Below, in pieces: positions 42,670-49,535 of a DNA stretch of 49,535 nt. The number at the start of each line of letters is the position of its first letter. Position 1 is the stretch's first letter. Position numbers and translations under genes: made by a program. The stretch covers positions 1-49,535 of the forward strand of contig NZ_JAAARM010000042.1 in NCBI RefSeq assembly GCF_009908285.1, read 5' to 3'. A model generated the notes under the pieces. The model was given only the letters and a program-made list of their open reading frames with translations, did not search any database and was not told the DNA's origin. Origin of the DNA: Pseudomonas sp. Fl4BN1 (lineage in GTDB: Bacteria; Pseudomonadota; Gammaproteobacteria; Pseudomonadales; Pseudomonadaceae).

Positions 42670-43241
42670 GCCGCCCGGGCTGCGACAAAACATTAACCCG
42701 CTGACTTATTGCAAAAACTCATCGTCGCAATCGCTATTCGGATGCTGGTGTGGCAGGTCACTTTTCAGCTCGTCACTTGTATAAAGAGGAGAATCACCCC
42801 ATATAGACTTCGAGCAGCAGAGTGCGAAGACAAAAACCGTCGTAGAGGAAGTGATTAGAACTTTCGTGTCACAAAACGCTCACAATAAAGTTGGCAGTTT
42901 TAAACTTGTGAGCCATAGAGTTATTCTTCGCCGAGGCTATACTGTTCGAGTGAGGAACGTGGAGTCGGTCCCGCCTCTGCCTCAATCAGGTGGCTTTAGG
43001 TTGTAATCAGTCATCTGTCGCAAGCGCTTGACCACAAATCAGATTCGGCCAACCCGCTTGCAATAAACAACACTGTTGCTACGACAGTCGTTTTCATCCG
43101 GTGACGTGGCCGCATGCAATAAAGGGCACGCTTTAGAGAATCAAGAGTCAGCGCCCCAACAGGCAATGAGTCTGGTGCTTTATGGCCGCTCCAAGGCAAT
43201 GCGTTGCACCGGAATGGACCTCTAGCCAATTAGGTAACACT
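42670..43241. other. 570-nt AT-richer interval without a supported gene
   Basis: Base composition is clearly more AT-rich than the flanks. The only open frames are short and lack SD sites. A TATACT hexamer at 42938 is followed by TGAGG and, about 25 nt later, CCTCA in a GC-rich segment (42951-42990), which could start a small RNA with a hairpin, but I see no good -35 or terminator. Near 43070-43090 are small repeats (CAACA-C-TGTTG; ACTGT and ACAGT). No tRNA or att-like site was found. Confidence 0.4.
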
Positions 43242-43442
43242 GTGACGAAAGACGAACTGCGCGCGGAACTTGAGCGCCAGGAGCAACGTTACAAGGAAGT
43301 TTATGGCGGCGAAATCACCCGCTATGCCGCCCAGCCTGAACCTGAACGCAAACCCTGGCGCAAACGCGCAAGTGTTATCGATCAGGCCTTCAGCCAAGAG
43401 CTGCAAAAGATGGAAAAAGAGCTCAAGGCCGAACAGCCATAA
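43242..43442 (+). CDS. Small charged hypothetical protein
   Basis: This 66-residue protein starts with GTG at 43242 (read MTKDELRAELERQEQRYKEV), with AGGTAA upstream. An earlier ATG at 43182 would add 20 residues of poor composition. The sequence is highly charged and helical, with a middle segment AAQPEPERKPWRKRASVIDQ and an end LQKMEKELKAEQP; coiled-coil tendency is likely. There is no signal or membrane segment. I do not know its function; it resembles small hypothetical proteins commonly annotated in Pseudomonas. It stands alone before pitA. Confidence 0.7.
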   Translation: MTKDELRAELERQEQRYKEVYGGEITRYAAQPEPERKPWRKRASVIDQAFSQELQKMEKELKAEQP

Positions 43443-43818
43443 TGCTGGCGGCCTGATTTTATCAGGGCTTGCTCCCTTGACCGCTCGATGATCTCAGCGG
43501 CCAGGCAGACTATTGATGCTCGCTACCCCGGGCCCCTTACCGCCTCGCCCCACCTGGGCGAGGAGAGACACCCGGCAGGCCCTTTCTTTGTAATTTCATA
43601 CAAGCGTTTGAAGCCCCACATTCCCTGGGTCAAACCACTACTCGCGACGTTTTAACCCAATAAAGTCAATGACTTGCCAAGCCCGGCAAAAATTGGCGAA
43701 AACTCTGCTCTCGGTCAGCTTTTTCGTTGAAGAATGTTACCGATGAGCACCTTGTGCATTGATTACCAGGGTTTTCTGGCATAATCGCGCCCCCTTATGA
43801 CCGGGTCAGAAAACCTTC
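43443..43818. other. 376-nt non-coding interval with hairpins before pitA
   Basis: CCTGA-TTTTA-TCAGG at 43452-43466 may end the small upstream gene. CCTCGCCC (43543-43550) and GGGCGAGG (43556-43563) form a perfect 8-bp stem with a 5-base loop, followed at 43576 by GGCAGGCCCTTTCTTT. Together these could be the 3' part of a small RNA or an untranslated leader. The pitA promoter lies near its end. No protein-coding frame is supported. Confidence 0.45.
43757..43785 (+). promoter_or_regulatory. Sigma-70 type promoter of pitA
   Basis: A CATAAT -10 element at 43780-43785 has CATTGA 17 bp upstream (43757-43762) as a weak -35. Transcription would start about 25 nt before the pitA ATG. No Pho box was recognised, which fits constitutive Pit-type transporters. 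Confidence 0.5.
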
Positions 43819-45294
43819 ATGATCGATTTATTCAGCGGACTGGATGCTTGGGTGCTTGTGAGCCTCTTGCTCGCCCTGGCTTTTGTCCTTGCCTACGAGT
43901 TCATCAACGGCTTTCATGACACCGCTAATGCGGTTGCCACCGTGATCTACACCAAAGCGATGCCGCCGCACCTGGCCGTATTCTTTTCCGGCGTATTCAA
44001 TTTCCTCGGTGTGCTGCTGGGCGGCGTGGGCGTAGCCTACGCCATCGTCCACCTGTTACCGGTCGAGTTGCTGATCAATGTCAACACCGGTCACGGTCTG
44101 GCCATGGTCTTCTCGTTGTTGGCCGCGGCCATCGCCTGGAACCTGGGCACCTGGTACTTCGGTATTCCCGCCTCCAGCTCCCACACCCTGATCGGTTCGA
44201 TCCTCGGTGTCGGCCTGGCCAATGCCATGCTCAACGACATCCCCCTGAGCGATGGCGTGAACTGGCAGAAAGCGATCGATATCGGTGCGTCCCTGGTGTT
44301 CTCACCGATGGCCGGCTTCCTTATTGCAGCCTTGGTATTGCTCGGCCTGAAATGGTGGCGCCCGATCTCGAAGATGCACAAGACCCCGGAACAGCGGCGC
44401 AAGGTCGATGACAAGAAGCATCCGCCATTCTGGAACCGTCTGGTGCTGGTTATCTCGGCCATGGCCGTAAGTTTCGTCCACGGCTCCAACGACGGCCAGA
44501 AAGGTATCGGCCTGATCATGCTGGTACTGATCGGTATCGTGCCCGCCCAGTTCGTGCTCGACCTCAACAGCACCACCTACCAGATCGAACGGACCCGGGA
44601 CGCAACCCTGCACCTGAGCCAGTTCTATCAGCGCAATCACGATTCCCTGGGCGAGTTCCTGGCCCTGGGTAAAAGCGTGAAAGACGATCTGCCGGGTAAA
44701 TTCCGTTGCAATCCGCAACAGACCGAACCGACCATCGCCGCGCTGCTGGGCAGCCTCAAGGGAGTTTCCGACTACCACGCCCTGTCGCCGGAAGGCCGCA
44801 TCGAAGTACGTCGCTATCTGCTCTGCCTGGACGACACCGCGAAGAAGGTCGGCAAGGTGCCTGGCCTGACCGCCCGTGAAAAGGCTGACCTCGACAAGCT
44901 GCGCAAAGACCTCACCGCCACCACCGAGTACGCACCGTTCTGGGTGATCCTGGCCGTCGCCCTGGCTCTTGGCCTGGGCACCATGATCGGTTGGAAGCGC
45001 GTGGTACAGACCATTGGCGAGAAGATCGGCAAGCAAGGCATGACTTACGCCCAAGGCATGTCGGCGCAAATCACTGCGGCGGGCCTGATCGGCCTGGCAA
45101 ACATCTTCAGCCTACCCGTCTCCACCACCCACGTCCTCTCCTCCGGCGTGGCCGGGACCATGGTCGCCAACAAGAGCGGCCTGCAAGGCGGTACGGTGAA
45201 GACCATCCTCCTGGCCTGGATCCTGACTCTGCCTGCGACCGTGGCCTTGTCTGCCGGCTTGTTCTGGGCGGCCTCCAAGGTCCTGGGTACCTGA
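43819..45294 (+). CDS. pitA: Low-affinity inorganic phosphate transporter (Pit family)
   Basis: The 491-residue PF01384-type membrane protein has the family signature GFHDTANAVATVIYT near residue 33 and the repeated half with THVLSSGVAGTM near the C-terminus. A large hydrophilic loop (about 185-370) includes FVHGSNDGQKGIGL and a charged segment. It imports metal-phosphate with protons across the inner membrane. It is monocistronic, with its own promoter and a strong terminator. It is complete. Confidence 0.95.
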   Translation: MIDLFSGLDAWVLVSLLLALAFVLAYEFINGFHDTANAVATVIYTKAMPPHLAVFFSGVFNFLGVLLGGVGVAYAIVHLLPVELLINVNTGHGLAMVFSLLAAAIAWNLGTWYFGIPASSSHTLIGSILGVGLANAMLNDIPLSDGVNWQKAIDIGASLVFSPMAGFLIAALVLLGLKWWRPISKMHKTPEQRRKVDDKKHPPFWNRLVLVISAMAVSFVHGSNDGQKGIGLIMLVLIGIVPAQFVLDLNSTTYQIERTRDATLHLSQFYQRNHDSLGEFLALGKSVKDDLPGKFRCNPQQTEPTIAALLGSLKGVSDYHALSPEGRIEVRRYLLCLDDTAKKVGKVPGLTAREKADLDKLRKDLTATTEYAPFWVILAVALALGLGTMIGWKRVVQTIGEKIGKQGMTYAQGMSAQITAAGLIGLANIFSLPVSTTHVLSSGVAGTMVANKSGLQGGTVKTILLAWILTLPATVALSAGLFWAASKVLGT

Positions 45295-45309
45295 TACCTA
45301 CCCCGCAAT

Positions 45310-45344
45310 AAAAAAGGTGCCCCCCTCAAGGGGCACCTTTTTTT
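45310..45344. terminator. Rho-independent terminator after pitA
   Basis: GGTGCCCC (45316-45323) and GGGGCACC (45330-45337) flank loop CCTCAA, with an A run before and seven T after. It works for pitA and could act in both directions. Confidence 0.93.
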
Positions 45345-45391
45345 ATGCCTCAAACAAAACTGGCTGAACGTATCCTGGCTTTCTTACAGGC

Positions 45392-45417
45392 AAAAAAAAG
45401 GGCAACCGAAGTTGCCC
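45392..45417 (-). terminator. Rho-independent terminator of the CcoM-like gene
   Basis: On the minus strand GGGCAAC, loop TTCG, GTTGCCC is followed by eight T. It lies 35 nt after the stop codon of the small gene at 45452-45568 and shows that this gene is transcribed as its own unit. Confidence 0.92.
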
Positions 45418-45451
45418 AAAATGCCTTGCGTGCTCGTTGCTCTGGAGAGAC

Positions 45452-45568
45452 TTAAGGTTTTTTACGCTTATTCGCGTCTTTCCAGATGAAGAATCCAAAC
45501 CCTGCGAAAAACAGAACCATGAGGCCGACTGTCAGCACTCCGGCGATCACCACATTGTCGAAAAACAT
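45452..45568 (-). CDS. ccoM: CcoM-like small subunit of cbb3-type cytochrome oxidase
   Basis: This 38-residue protein (MFFDNVVIAGVLTVGLMVLF, then FAGFGFFIWKDANKRKKP) has one membrane helix and a basic tail. From memory it closely resembles CcoM of P. stutzeri, a single-helix subunit that stabilises the cbb3 oxidase. A perfect AGGAGG sits six bases before the ATG, and an intrinsic terminator follows. A palindrome TTGAC-N4-GTCAA about 72 bp upstream matches the ANR/FNR box, in line with oxygen control of cbb3 oxidases. The other oxidase subunits are not in this window. Assignment rests on sequence resemblance and regulation. Confidence 0.85.
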   Translation of the reverse strand: MFFDNVVIAGVLTVGLMVLFFAGFGFFIWKDANKRKKP

Positions 45569-45633
45569 GACTAGCCTCCTGCTCTTGCCTCGTTGCGATA
45601 GGGCTAAGTTAACCAAAGAGGCGGGAGGGAAAA

Positions 45634-45647
45634 TTGACCGGGGTCAA
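45634..45647. promoter_or_regulatory. ANR/FNR box upstream of the CcoM-like gene
   Basis: TTGACCGGGGTCAA is a perfect dyad of the TTGA(C/T)-N4-(A/G)TCAA type bound by ANR. A site centred 41.5 bp before transcription would place the start near 45599, about 30 nt before the ATG. A poorer copy (CTGACTTGTATCAA) lies at 45684-45697. Confidence 0.72.
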
Positions 45648-45712
45648 TGTCACCCAAGACGGGGCGCGAGGAAGGGGGAATAACTGACTTGTATCAACAG
45701 AAAGCGCCCTGT

Positions 45713-45874
45713 TCAGCGCTTTTTCGGTTTGTTTTTCGATTTTTTCTTGGCTTTCCCCAAAGGCATGGCTTGCTCGAATGCCTGACGCACCTCGTTCAGG
45801 CGCTTCTCATTCAGGTCATGCACGCGCTTGGCACGCTCAGCGTTCAGGTCGATCAGTTTGTCGTCTTGATTCAT
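45713..45874 (-). CDS. Small basic hypothetical protein
   Basis: The protein has 53 residues from the ATG at 45874: MNQDDKLIDLNAERAKRVHD, then LNEKRLNEVRQAFEQAMPLG and a strongly basic tail KAKKKSKNKPKKR. The middle is one long amphipathic helix. The tail suggests nucleic-acid or ribosome contact, but nothing more can be said. The SD is weak. A longer reading from 45913 has no support. It lies upstream of the ccoM promoter on the same strand, and part of the ANR-region spacing follows its stop. Confidence 0.7.
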   Translation of the reverse strand: MNQDDKLIDLNAERAKRVHDLNEKRLNEVRQAFEQAMPLGKAKKKSKNKPKKR

Positions 45875-46033
45875 GGCTTGGCTTGCATCACTAGAAGTCA
45901 ATATCGGCCGCACTGCTAGAGGTGCAGAGCGACCCCGGCGGATGTACCAATAATGCGGCGTGGCGTCACCGCTGGCCAGTGATCAGACCCGTCCTCAGGC
46001 AATAAAGTCGCTGCTGAGTGTTTTTTCCACCAC

Positions 46034-46375
46034 CTAGACCTCGACATCCACCCACAAGCCCTGGCGCGGGGCGTCTTCAATCAAGGGCGCCACCGGCACG
46101 GTGTTATCGGCATTCAATTCGTCGCCAGGCACCGCCAGATGCTGCTCCGGATCCTCTTCGGCTTCACGCTGACGTCGCTGTTTTTCCTGCTGGCGCTGCT
46201 GTTCCTCACGCAACAACAGGGCCGATTGCTCGTGATCGCGCTTTTGCAGGTCGATGGTGCTTTCGTTGGAGCTTTCCTGCACAGGCACCACCGGCGGGAT
46301 GTCCGGGCGCTGGCGGATCGGATCCTGCTGGGAGGTGATAGGCACGGCACTCAAGGGGAGCATCGGTGGCAGCAT
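46034..46375 (-). CDS. Hypothetical protein rich in Pro, Gln and charged residues
   Basis: The 113-residue protein starts at 46375 (MLPPMLPLSAVPITSQQDPI), with GGAG ten bases upstream. It has a Pro-rich N-terminus, a highly charged Gln/Glu/Arg helix (LREEQQRQQEKQRRQREAEE) likely to form a coiled coil, and an acidic, proline-containing end (GLWVDVEV). There is no signal peptide, membrane segment or known domain. It is divergent from rapA, 218 nt apart. I do not recognise a function; low-complexity composition means automated names should be treated with care. Confidence 0.72.
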   Translation of the reverse strand: MLPPMLPLSAVPITSQQDPIRQRPDIPPVVPVQESSNESTIDLQKRDHEQSALLLREEQQRQQEKQRRQREAEEDPEQHLAVPGDELNADNTVPVAPLIEDAPRQGLWVDVEV

Positions 46376-46532
46376 ATTATTAGTCTCCTGTCGGCAGGAT
46401 GTCGGCTGCGGCATGGGCGACTTGAGCCATCGGTCGCAAAACTGTGACCCAGTCGTCAGCCAATCGTGCCCTCGTATCCAGCGAACACCACGGTACGCTA
46501 CCGTTTAATCCAGGCGTTTTTATCAGAGTTCT

Positions 46533-46561
46533 TTGGACTAGAAGCGTCGTTCCGTTAAGAT
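46533..46561 (+). promoter_or_regulatory. Sigma-70 promoter of rapA
   Basis: TTGGAC (46533-46538) and TAAGAT (46556-46561) are separated by 17 bp and lie 33 bp before the rapA ATG, a near-consensus arrangement. Confidence 0.65.
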
Positions 46562-46593
46562 AGTCGGCTTTTTCAAAGCGGGAGTCAGGCAGC

Positions 46594-49443
46594 ATGGCGC
46601 AGCAGTATCAACCGGGGCAACGCTGGATTAGTGACAGCGAAGCCGAGCTAGGTCTAGGCACCGTTCTGGCACAGGACGGCCGCTTGCTGACCGTGCTCTA
46701 TCCGGCCACTGGCGACACCCGCCAGTATGCGCTACGGAATGCGCCCCTCACTCGCGTGAGGTTCTCTCCGGGTGACAGCATCACCCACTTCGAAGGTTGG
46801 AAAATGACTGTCCAGGAAGTCGACGACGTCGACGGCCTGCTGGTCTATCACGGTCTCAACGGGCAGAACGAAGCCGTTACCCTGCCGGAAACCCAGCTCT
46901 CGAACTTCATCCAGTTCCGTCTTGCCAGCGACCGTCTGTTCGCCGGGCAGATCGACCCGCTGGCCTGGTTCTCGCTGCGCTACCACACCCTGGAACACAC
47001 CAGCCGCCAGTTGCAGTCCTCGCTCTGGGGCCTGGGCGGCGTGCGCGCCCAACCCATCGCCCACCAGTTGCACATTGCCCGTGAAGTCGCTGACCGTATC
47101 GCGCCACGGGTCCTGCTGGCGGACGAGGTAGGCCTGGGCAAGACCATCGAGGCCGGCCTGGTGATCCATCGCCAACTGCTCTCGGGTCGCGCCAGCCGGG
47201 TGCTGATCCTGGTTCCGGAAAACCTCCAGCACCAGTGGCTGGTGGAAATGCGCCGGCGCTTCAACCTGCAAGTGGCCCTGTTCGACGAAGAGCGCTTTAT
47301 CGAAAGCGATGCCAGCAATCCGTTCGAAGACACCCAGTTGGCCCTGGTGGCTCTGGAATGGCTGGTGGACGACGAGAAGGCCCAGGACGCGCTGTTCGCC
47401 GCCGGCTGGGACCTGATGGTGGTGGACGAAGCCCACCACCTGGTGTGGCACGAAGAGCAGGCCAGCCCGCAATACGCGCTGGTCGAGCAGCTTGCCGAGA
47501 CCATCCCCGGTGTGCTGCTGCTGACCGCGACCCCGGAACAACTGGGTCAGGACAGCCACTTCGCCCGCCTGCGCCTGCTGGACCCGAACCGTTTCCACGA
47601 CCTCGCCGCCTTCCGCGCCGAGAGCGAGAACTACCGTCCCGTGGCCGAAGCCGTACAAGAGCTGCTGGATAAGGGCCGCTTGTCCCCTGAAGCACACAAG
47701 ACCATCCATGGTTTCCTCGGCAACGAGGGCGAAGCCCTGCTGGCTGCGGTCAACGATGGCGACAGCGAAGCCAGCGCGCGCCTGGTGCGCGAGTTGCTGG
47801 ACCGCCATGGCACCGGCCGCGTGCTGTTCCGTAATACCCGCGCTGCGGTACAAGGTTTCCCTGAGCGCAAGCTGCACGCCTACCCGCTGCCGTGCCCGGA
47901 CGAATACCTGGAACTGCCCCTGGGCGAACACGCCGAGCTGTACCCGGAAGTCAGCTTCCAGGCATTGCCTGACGCTGTGGACGAAGAACAGCGCTGGTGG
48001 AAGTTCGACCCTCGAGTCGAGTGGCTGATCGATCAGTTGAAGATGCTCAAGCGCACCAAGGTCCTAGTGATCTGCGCCCACGCAGAAACCGCCATGGACC
48101 TGGAAGATGCCCTGCGCGTGCGCTCCGGCATCCCGGCAACAGTGTTCCATGAAGGCATGAACATCCTTGAGCGCGACCGCGCCGCGGCATACTTTGCCGA
48201 CGAAGAGTTCGGCGCCCAGGTGCTGATCTGCTCGGAAATCGGCAGTGAAGGCCGCAACTTCCAGTTCGCCCACCACCTGGTGCTGTTCGATCTGCCATCG
48301 CACCCTGATCTGCTGGAACAGCGTATTGGCCGTCTCGATCGGATCGGCCAGAAACATGTGATCGAACTGCATGTGCCTTACCTGGAAACCAGCCCGCAAG
48401 AACGTCTGTTCCAGTGGTACCACGAGGCGCTGAACGCCTTCCTCAATACCTGCCCGACCGGCAACGCCCTGCAGCACCAGTTCGGCCCACGCCTGCTGCC
48501 ACTGCTGGAAAACGCCGATGACGGCGAATGGCAAGCGCTGATCGACGAAGCCCGTGGCGAACGCGAGCGCCTGGAAGCCGAGCTGCACACCGGCCGTGAC
48601 CGCCTGCTGGAACTCAACTCCGGTGGTGCCGGTGAAGGCGAGGCGCTGGTGGAGGCGATCCTCGAACAGGATGACCAGTTCGCCCTGCCGATCTACATGG
48701 AAACCCTGTTCGACGCCTTCGGCATCGACAGCGAGGACCATTCGGAAAACGCCCTGATCCTCAAGCCCAGCGAGAAAATGCTCGACGCCAGCTTCCCCCT
48801 GGGCGACGACGAAGGCGTGACCATTACCTACGACCGCAACCAGGCGCTGTCCCGCGAGGACATGCAGTTCATCACCTGGGAGCACCCGATGGTGCAAGGC
48901 GGCATGGACCTGGTGCTGTCCGGTTCCATGGGCAACACCGCCGTGGCGCTGATCAAGAACAAGGCGCTGAAACCTGGCACCGTGTTGCTTGAGCTGCTGT
49001 ACGTGAGTGAAGTGGTCGCCCCGCGCTCGCTGCAACTGGGTCGCTACCTGCCACCGGCTGCCCTGCGCTGCCTGCTGGATGCCAACGGTAACGACCTGTC
49101 GGCACGGGTAGCCTTCGAGACCCTGAACGACCAGCTGGAAAGCGTACCCAAGGCCAGCGCCAACAAGTTCATCCAGGCCCAACGCGACCAACTGGCGCCG
49201 AAGATCAACGCCGGTGAAGCCAAGATCGCGCCACGTCACGCCGAGCGCGTGGCTGAAGCGCAACGCCGGCTGGCGGCTGATACCGATGAAGAACTGGCGC
49301 GCCTGACCGCGTTGCAGGCCGTCAACCCGACAGTCCGTGACAGCGAGCTGGTAGCCTTGCGTCAACAACGCGAACAGGGCCTGGCGCTGCTGGAAAAAGC
49401 AGCCCTGCGCCTGGAAGCGATCAGGGTGCTGGTGGCGGGCTGA
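46594..49443 (+). CDS. rapA: RNA polymerase-associated ATPase RapA (HepA), Swi2/Snf2 family
   Basis: The 949-residue protein compares with 968 in E. coli. An N-terminal double Tudor-like region (1-110) is followed by the helicase core. Walker A is LLADEVGLGKTIEAG (about 174-188) and the Walker B box is DEAH near 278-281. The C-terminal helicase lobe has EIGSEGRNFQFAHHLVLFDL and ends in QRIGRLDRIGQ. The RapA C-terminal domain completes it. RapA binds RNA polymerase and promotes its recycling after termination, using ATP. GGGAG lies upstream of the ATG. It is monocistronic with its own promoter and terminator. Confidence 0.97.
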   Translation: MAQQYQPGQRWISDSEAELGLGTVLAQDGRLLTVLYPATGDTRQYALRNAPLTRVRFSPGDSITHFEGWKMTVQEVDDVDGLLVYHGLNGQNEAVTLPETQLSNFIQFRLASDRLFAGQIDPLAWFSLRYHTLEHTSRQLQSSLWGLGGVRAQPIAHQLHIAREVADRIAPRVLLADEVGLGKTIEAGLVIHRQLLSGRASRVLILVPENLQHQWLVEMRRRFNLQVALFDEERFIESDASNPFEDTQLALVALEWLVDDEKAQDALFAAGWDLMVVDEAHHLVWHEEQASPQYALVEQLAETIPGVLLLTATPEQLGQDSHFARLRLLDPNRFHDLAAFRAESENYRPVAEAVQELLDKGRLSPEAHKTIHGFLGNEGEALLAAVNDGDSEASARLVRELLDRHGTGRVLFRNTRAAVQGFPERKLHAYPLPCPDEYLELPLGEHAELYPEVSFQALPDAVDEEQRWWKFDPRVEWLIDQLKMLKRTKVLVICAHAETAMDLEDALRVRSGIPATVFHEGMNILERDRAAAYFADEEFGAQVLICSEIGSEGRNFQFAHHLVLFDLPSHPDLLEQRIGRLDRIGQKHVIELHVPYLETSPQERLFQWYHEALNAFLNTCPTGNALQHQFGPRLLPLLENADDGEWQALIDEARGERERLEAELHTGRDRLLELNSGGAGEGEALVEAILEQDDQFALPIYMETLFDAFGIDSEDHSENALILKPSEKMLDASFPLGDDEGVTITYDRNQALSREDMQFITWEHPMVQGGMDLVLSGSMGNTAVALIKNKALKPGTVLLELLYVSEVVAPRSLQLGRYLPPAALRCLLDANGNDLSARVAFETLNDQLESVPKASANKFIQAQRDQLAPKINAGEAKIAPRHAERVAEAQRRLAADTDEELARLTALQAVNPTVRDSELVALRQQREQGLALLEKAALRLEAIRVLVAG

Positions 49444-49470
49444 TTGCCCGGTTTCGCACGCTGAAGAAAA

Positions 49471-49495
49471 GGCCCGCATTGTGCGGGCCTTTTTT
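49471..49495 (+). terminator. Rho-independent terminator after rapA
   Basis: GGCCCGCA (49471-49478) pairs with TGCGGGCC (49482-49489) around a three-base loop, followed by six T. The last 40 bases of the window hold nothing recognisable. Confidence 0.93.
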
Positions 49496-49535
49496 ATGAC
49501 CTCGCGCCCGCCCAGACAGCGCCCTTGAGTTACCC

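Noticed and set aside
43011..43229. A 72-residue minus-strand frame upstream of the small hypothetical gene
   Set aside because: No ribosome site, odd composition, and it overlaps the likely leader of the plus-strand gene.

Overview
The window looks like chromosome from a fluorescent pseudomonad of the P. fluorescens group (P. protegens, P. chlororaphis or a near relative). The grounds are high GC content, Pseudomonas-type REP palindromes (GTAGGAGC-GGCTTGCC-GCGAAG) in four places, a TtgR/EmhR-EmhABC efflux locus with its typical operator, a complete protocatechuate (pca) cluster, OlsBA, RapA and a small CcoM-like gene. There is no rRNA, tRNA, CRISPR array, prophage or complete IS. This is inference from sequence alone; no database search was run.

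Layout. 0-3.3 kb: REP array, then a minus-strand operon lemA followed by three TPM-domain genes. 3.5-5.8 kb: periplasmic beta-glucosidase BglX, divergent from lemA. 6.0-14.3 kb: a long minus-strand stretch that reads M20 amidohydrolase, MHS-type transporter, amidase, IclR regulator, OprD-type porin, YceI, and a phospholipase-D/cardiolipin-synthase-like protein. Two copies of the same palindrome (TTCCA-N5-TGGAA core), one before the porin and one before the hydrolase, suggest that the IclR protein controls the whole set. 14.4-19.5 kb: a secreted serine hydrolase and a small Cys-containing membrane protein; a REP array; an acyl-CoA-dehydrogenase-like gene divergent from olsB-olsA (ornithine lipid synthesis); another REP array. 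19.5-22.8 kb: acpH, then an ArsR regulator, an MFS exporter and an old-yellow-enzyme alkene reductase, with two matched operators upstream. 22.8-23.3 kb: a gene-poor patch holding the remnant of a DMT/EamA transporter. 23.3-30.0 kb: emhR divergent from emhABC.

30.3-42.6 kb is an aromatic-acid catabolic island: an OprD-type porin on the plus strand, facing an eleven-gene minus-strand cluster pcaR-pcaK-pcaIJF-pcaHG-pcaTBDC. Together these encode uptake of protocatechuate or 4-hydroxybenzoate-like acids and every step from protocatechuate to succinyl-CoA plus acetyl-CoA. PcaR-type boxes (GTTCGATAATCG core) occur as pairs with a 19-bp register upstream of pcaI and of pcaR, and a weaker single box lies before the porin. 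43-49.5 kb is ordinary core genome: a small hypothetical gene, the phosphate transporter PitA, the tiny CcoM-like gene with a perfect ANR/FNR-type palindrome upstream, two small conserved-looking hypotheticals and rapA.

The most interesting items are the predicted IclR regulon for amide/N-acyl compound use, the lemA plus triple-TPM operon, three unrelated genes whose stop codons lie inside REP elements, the ArsR/MFS/alkene-reductase module with a newly visible operator, and the EamA remnant. I found no clear candidate for a wholly new defence or mobile system.
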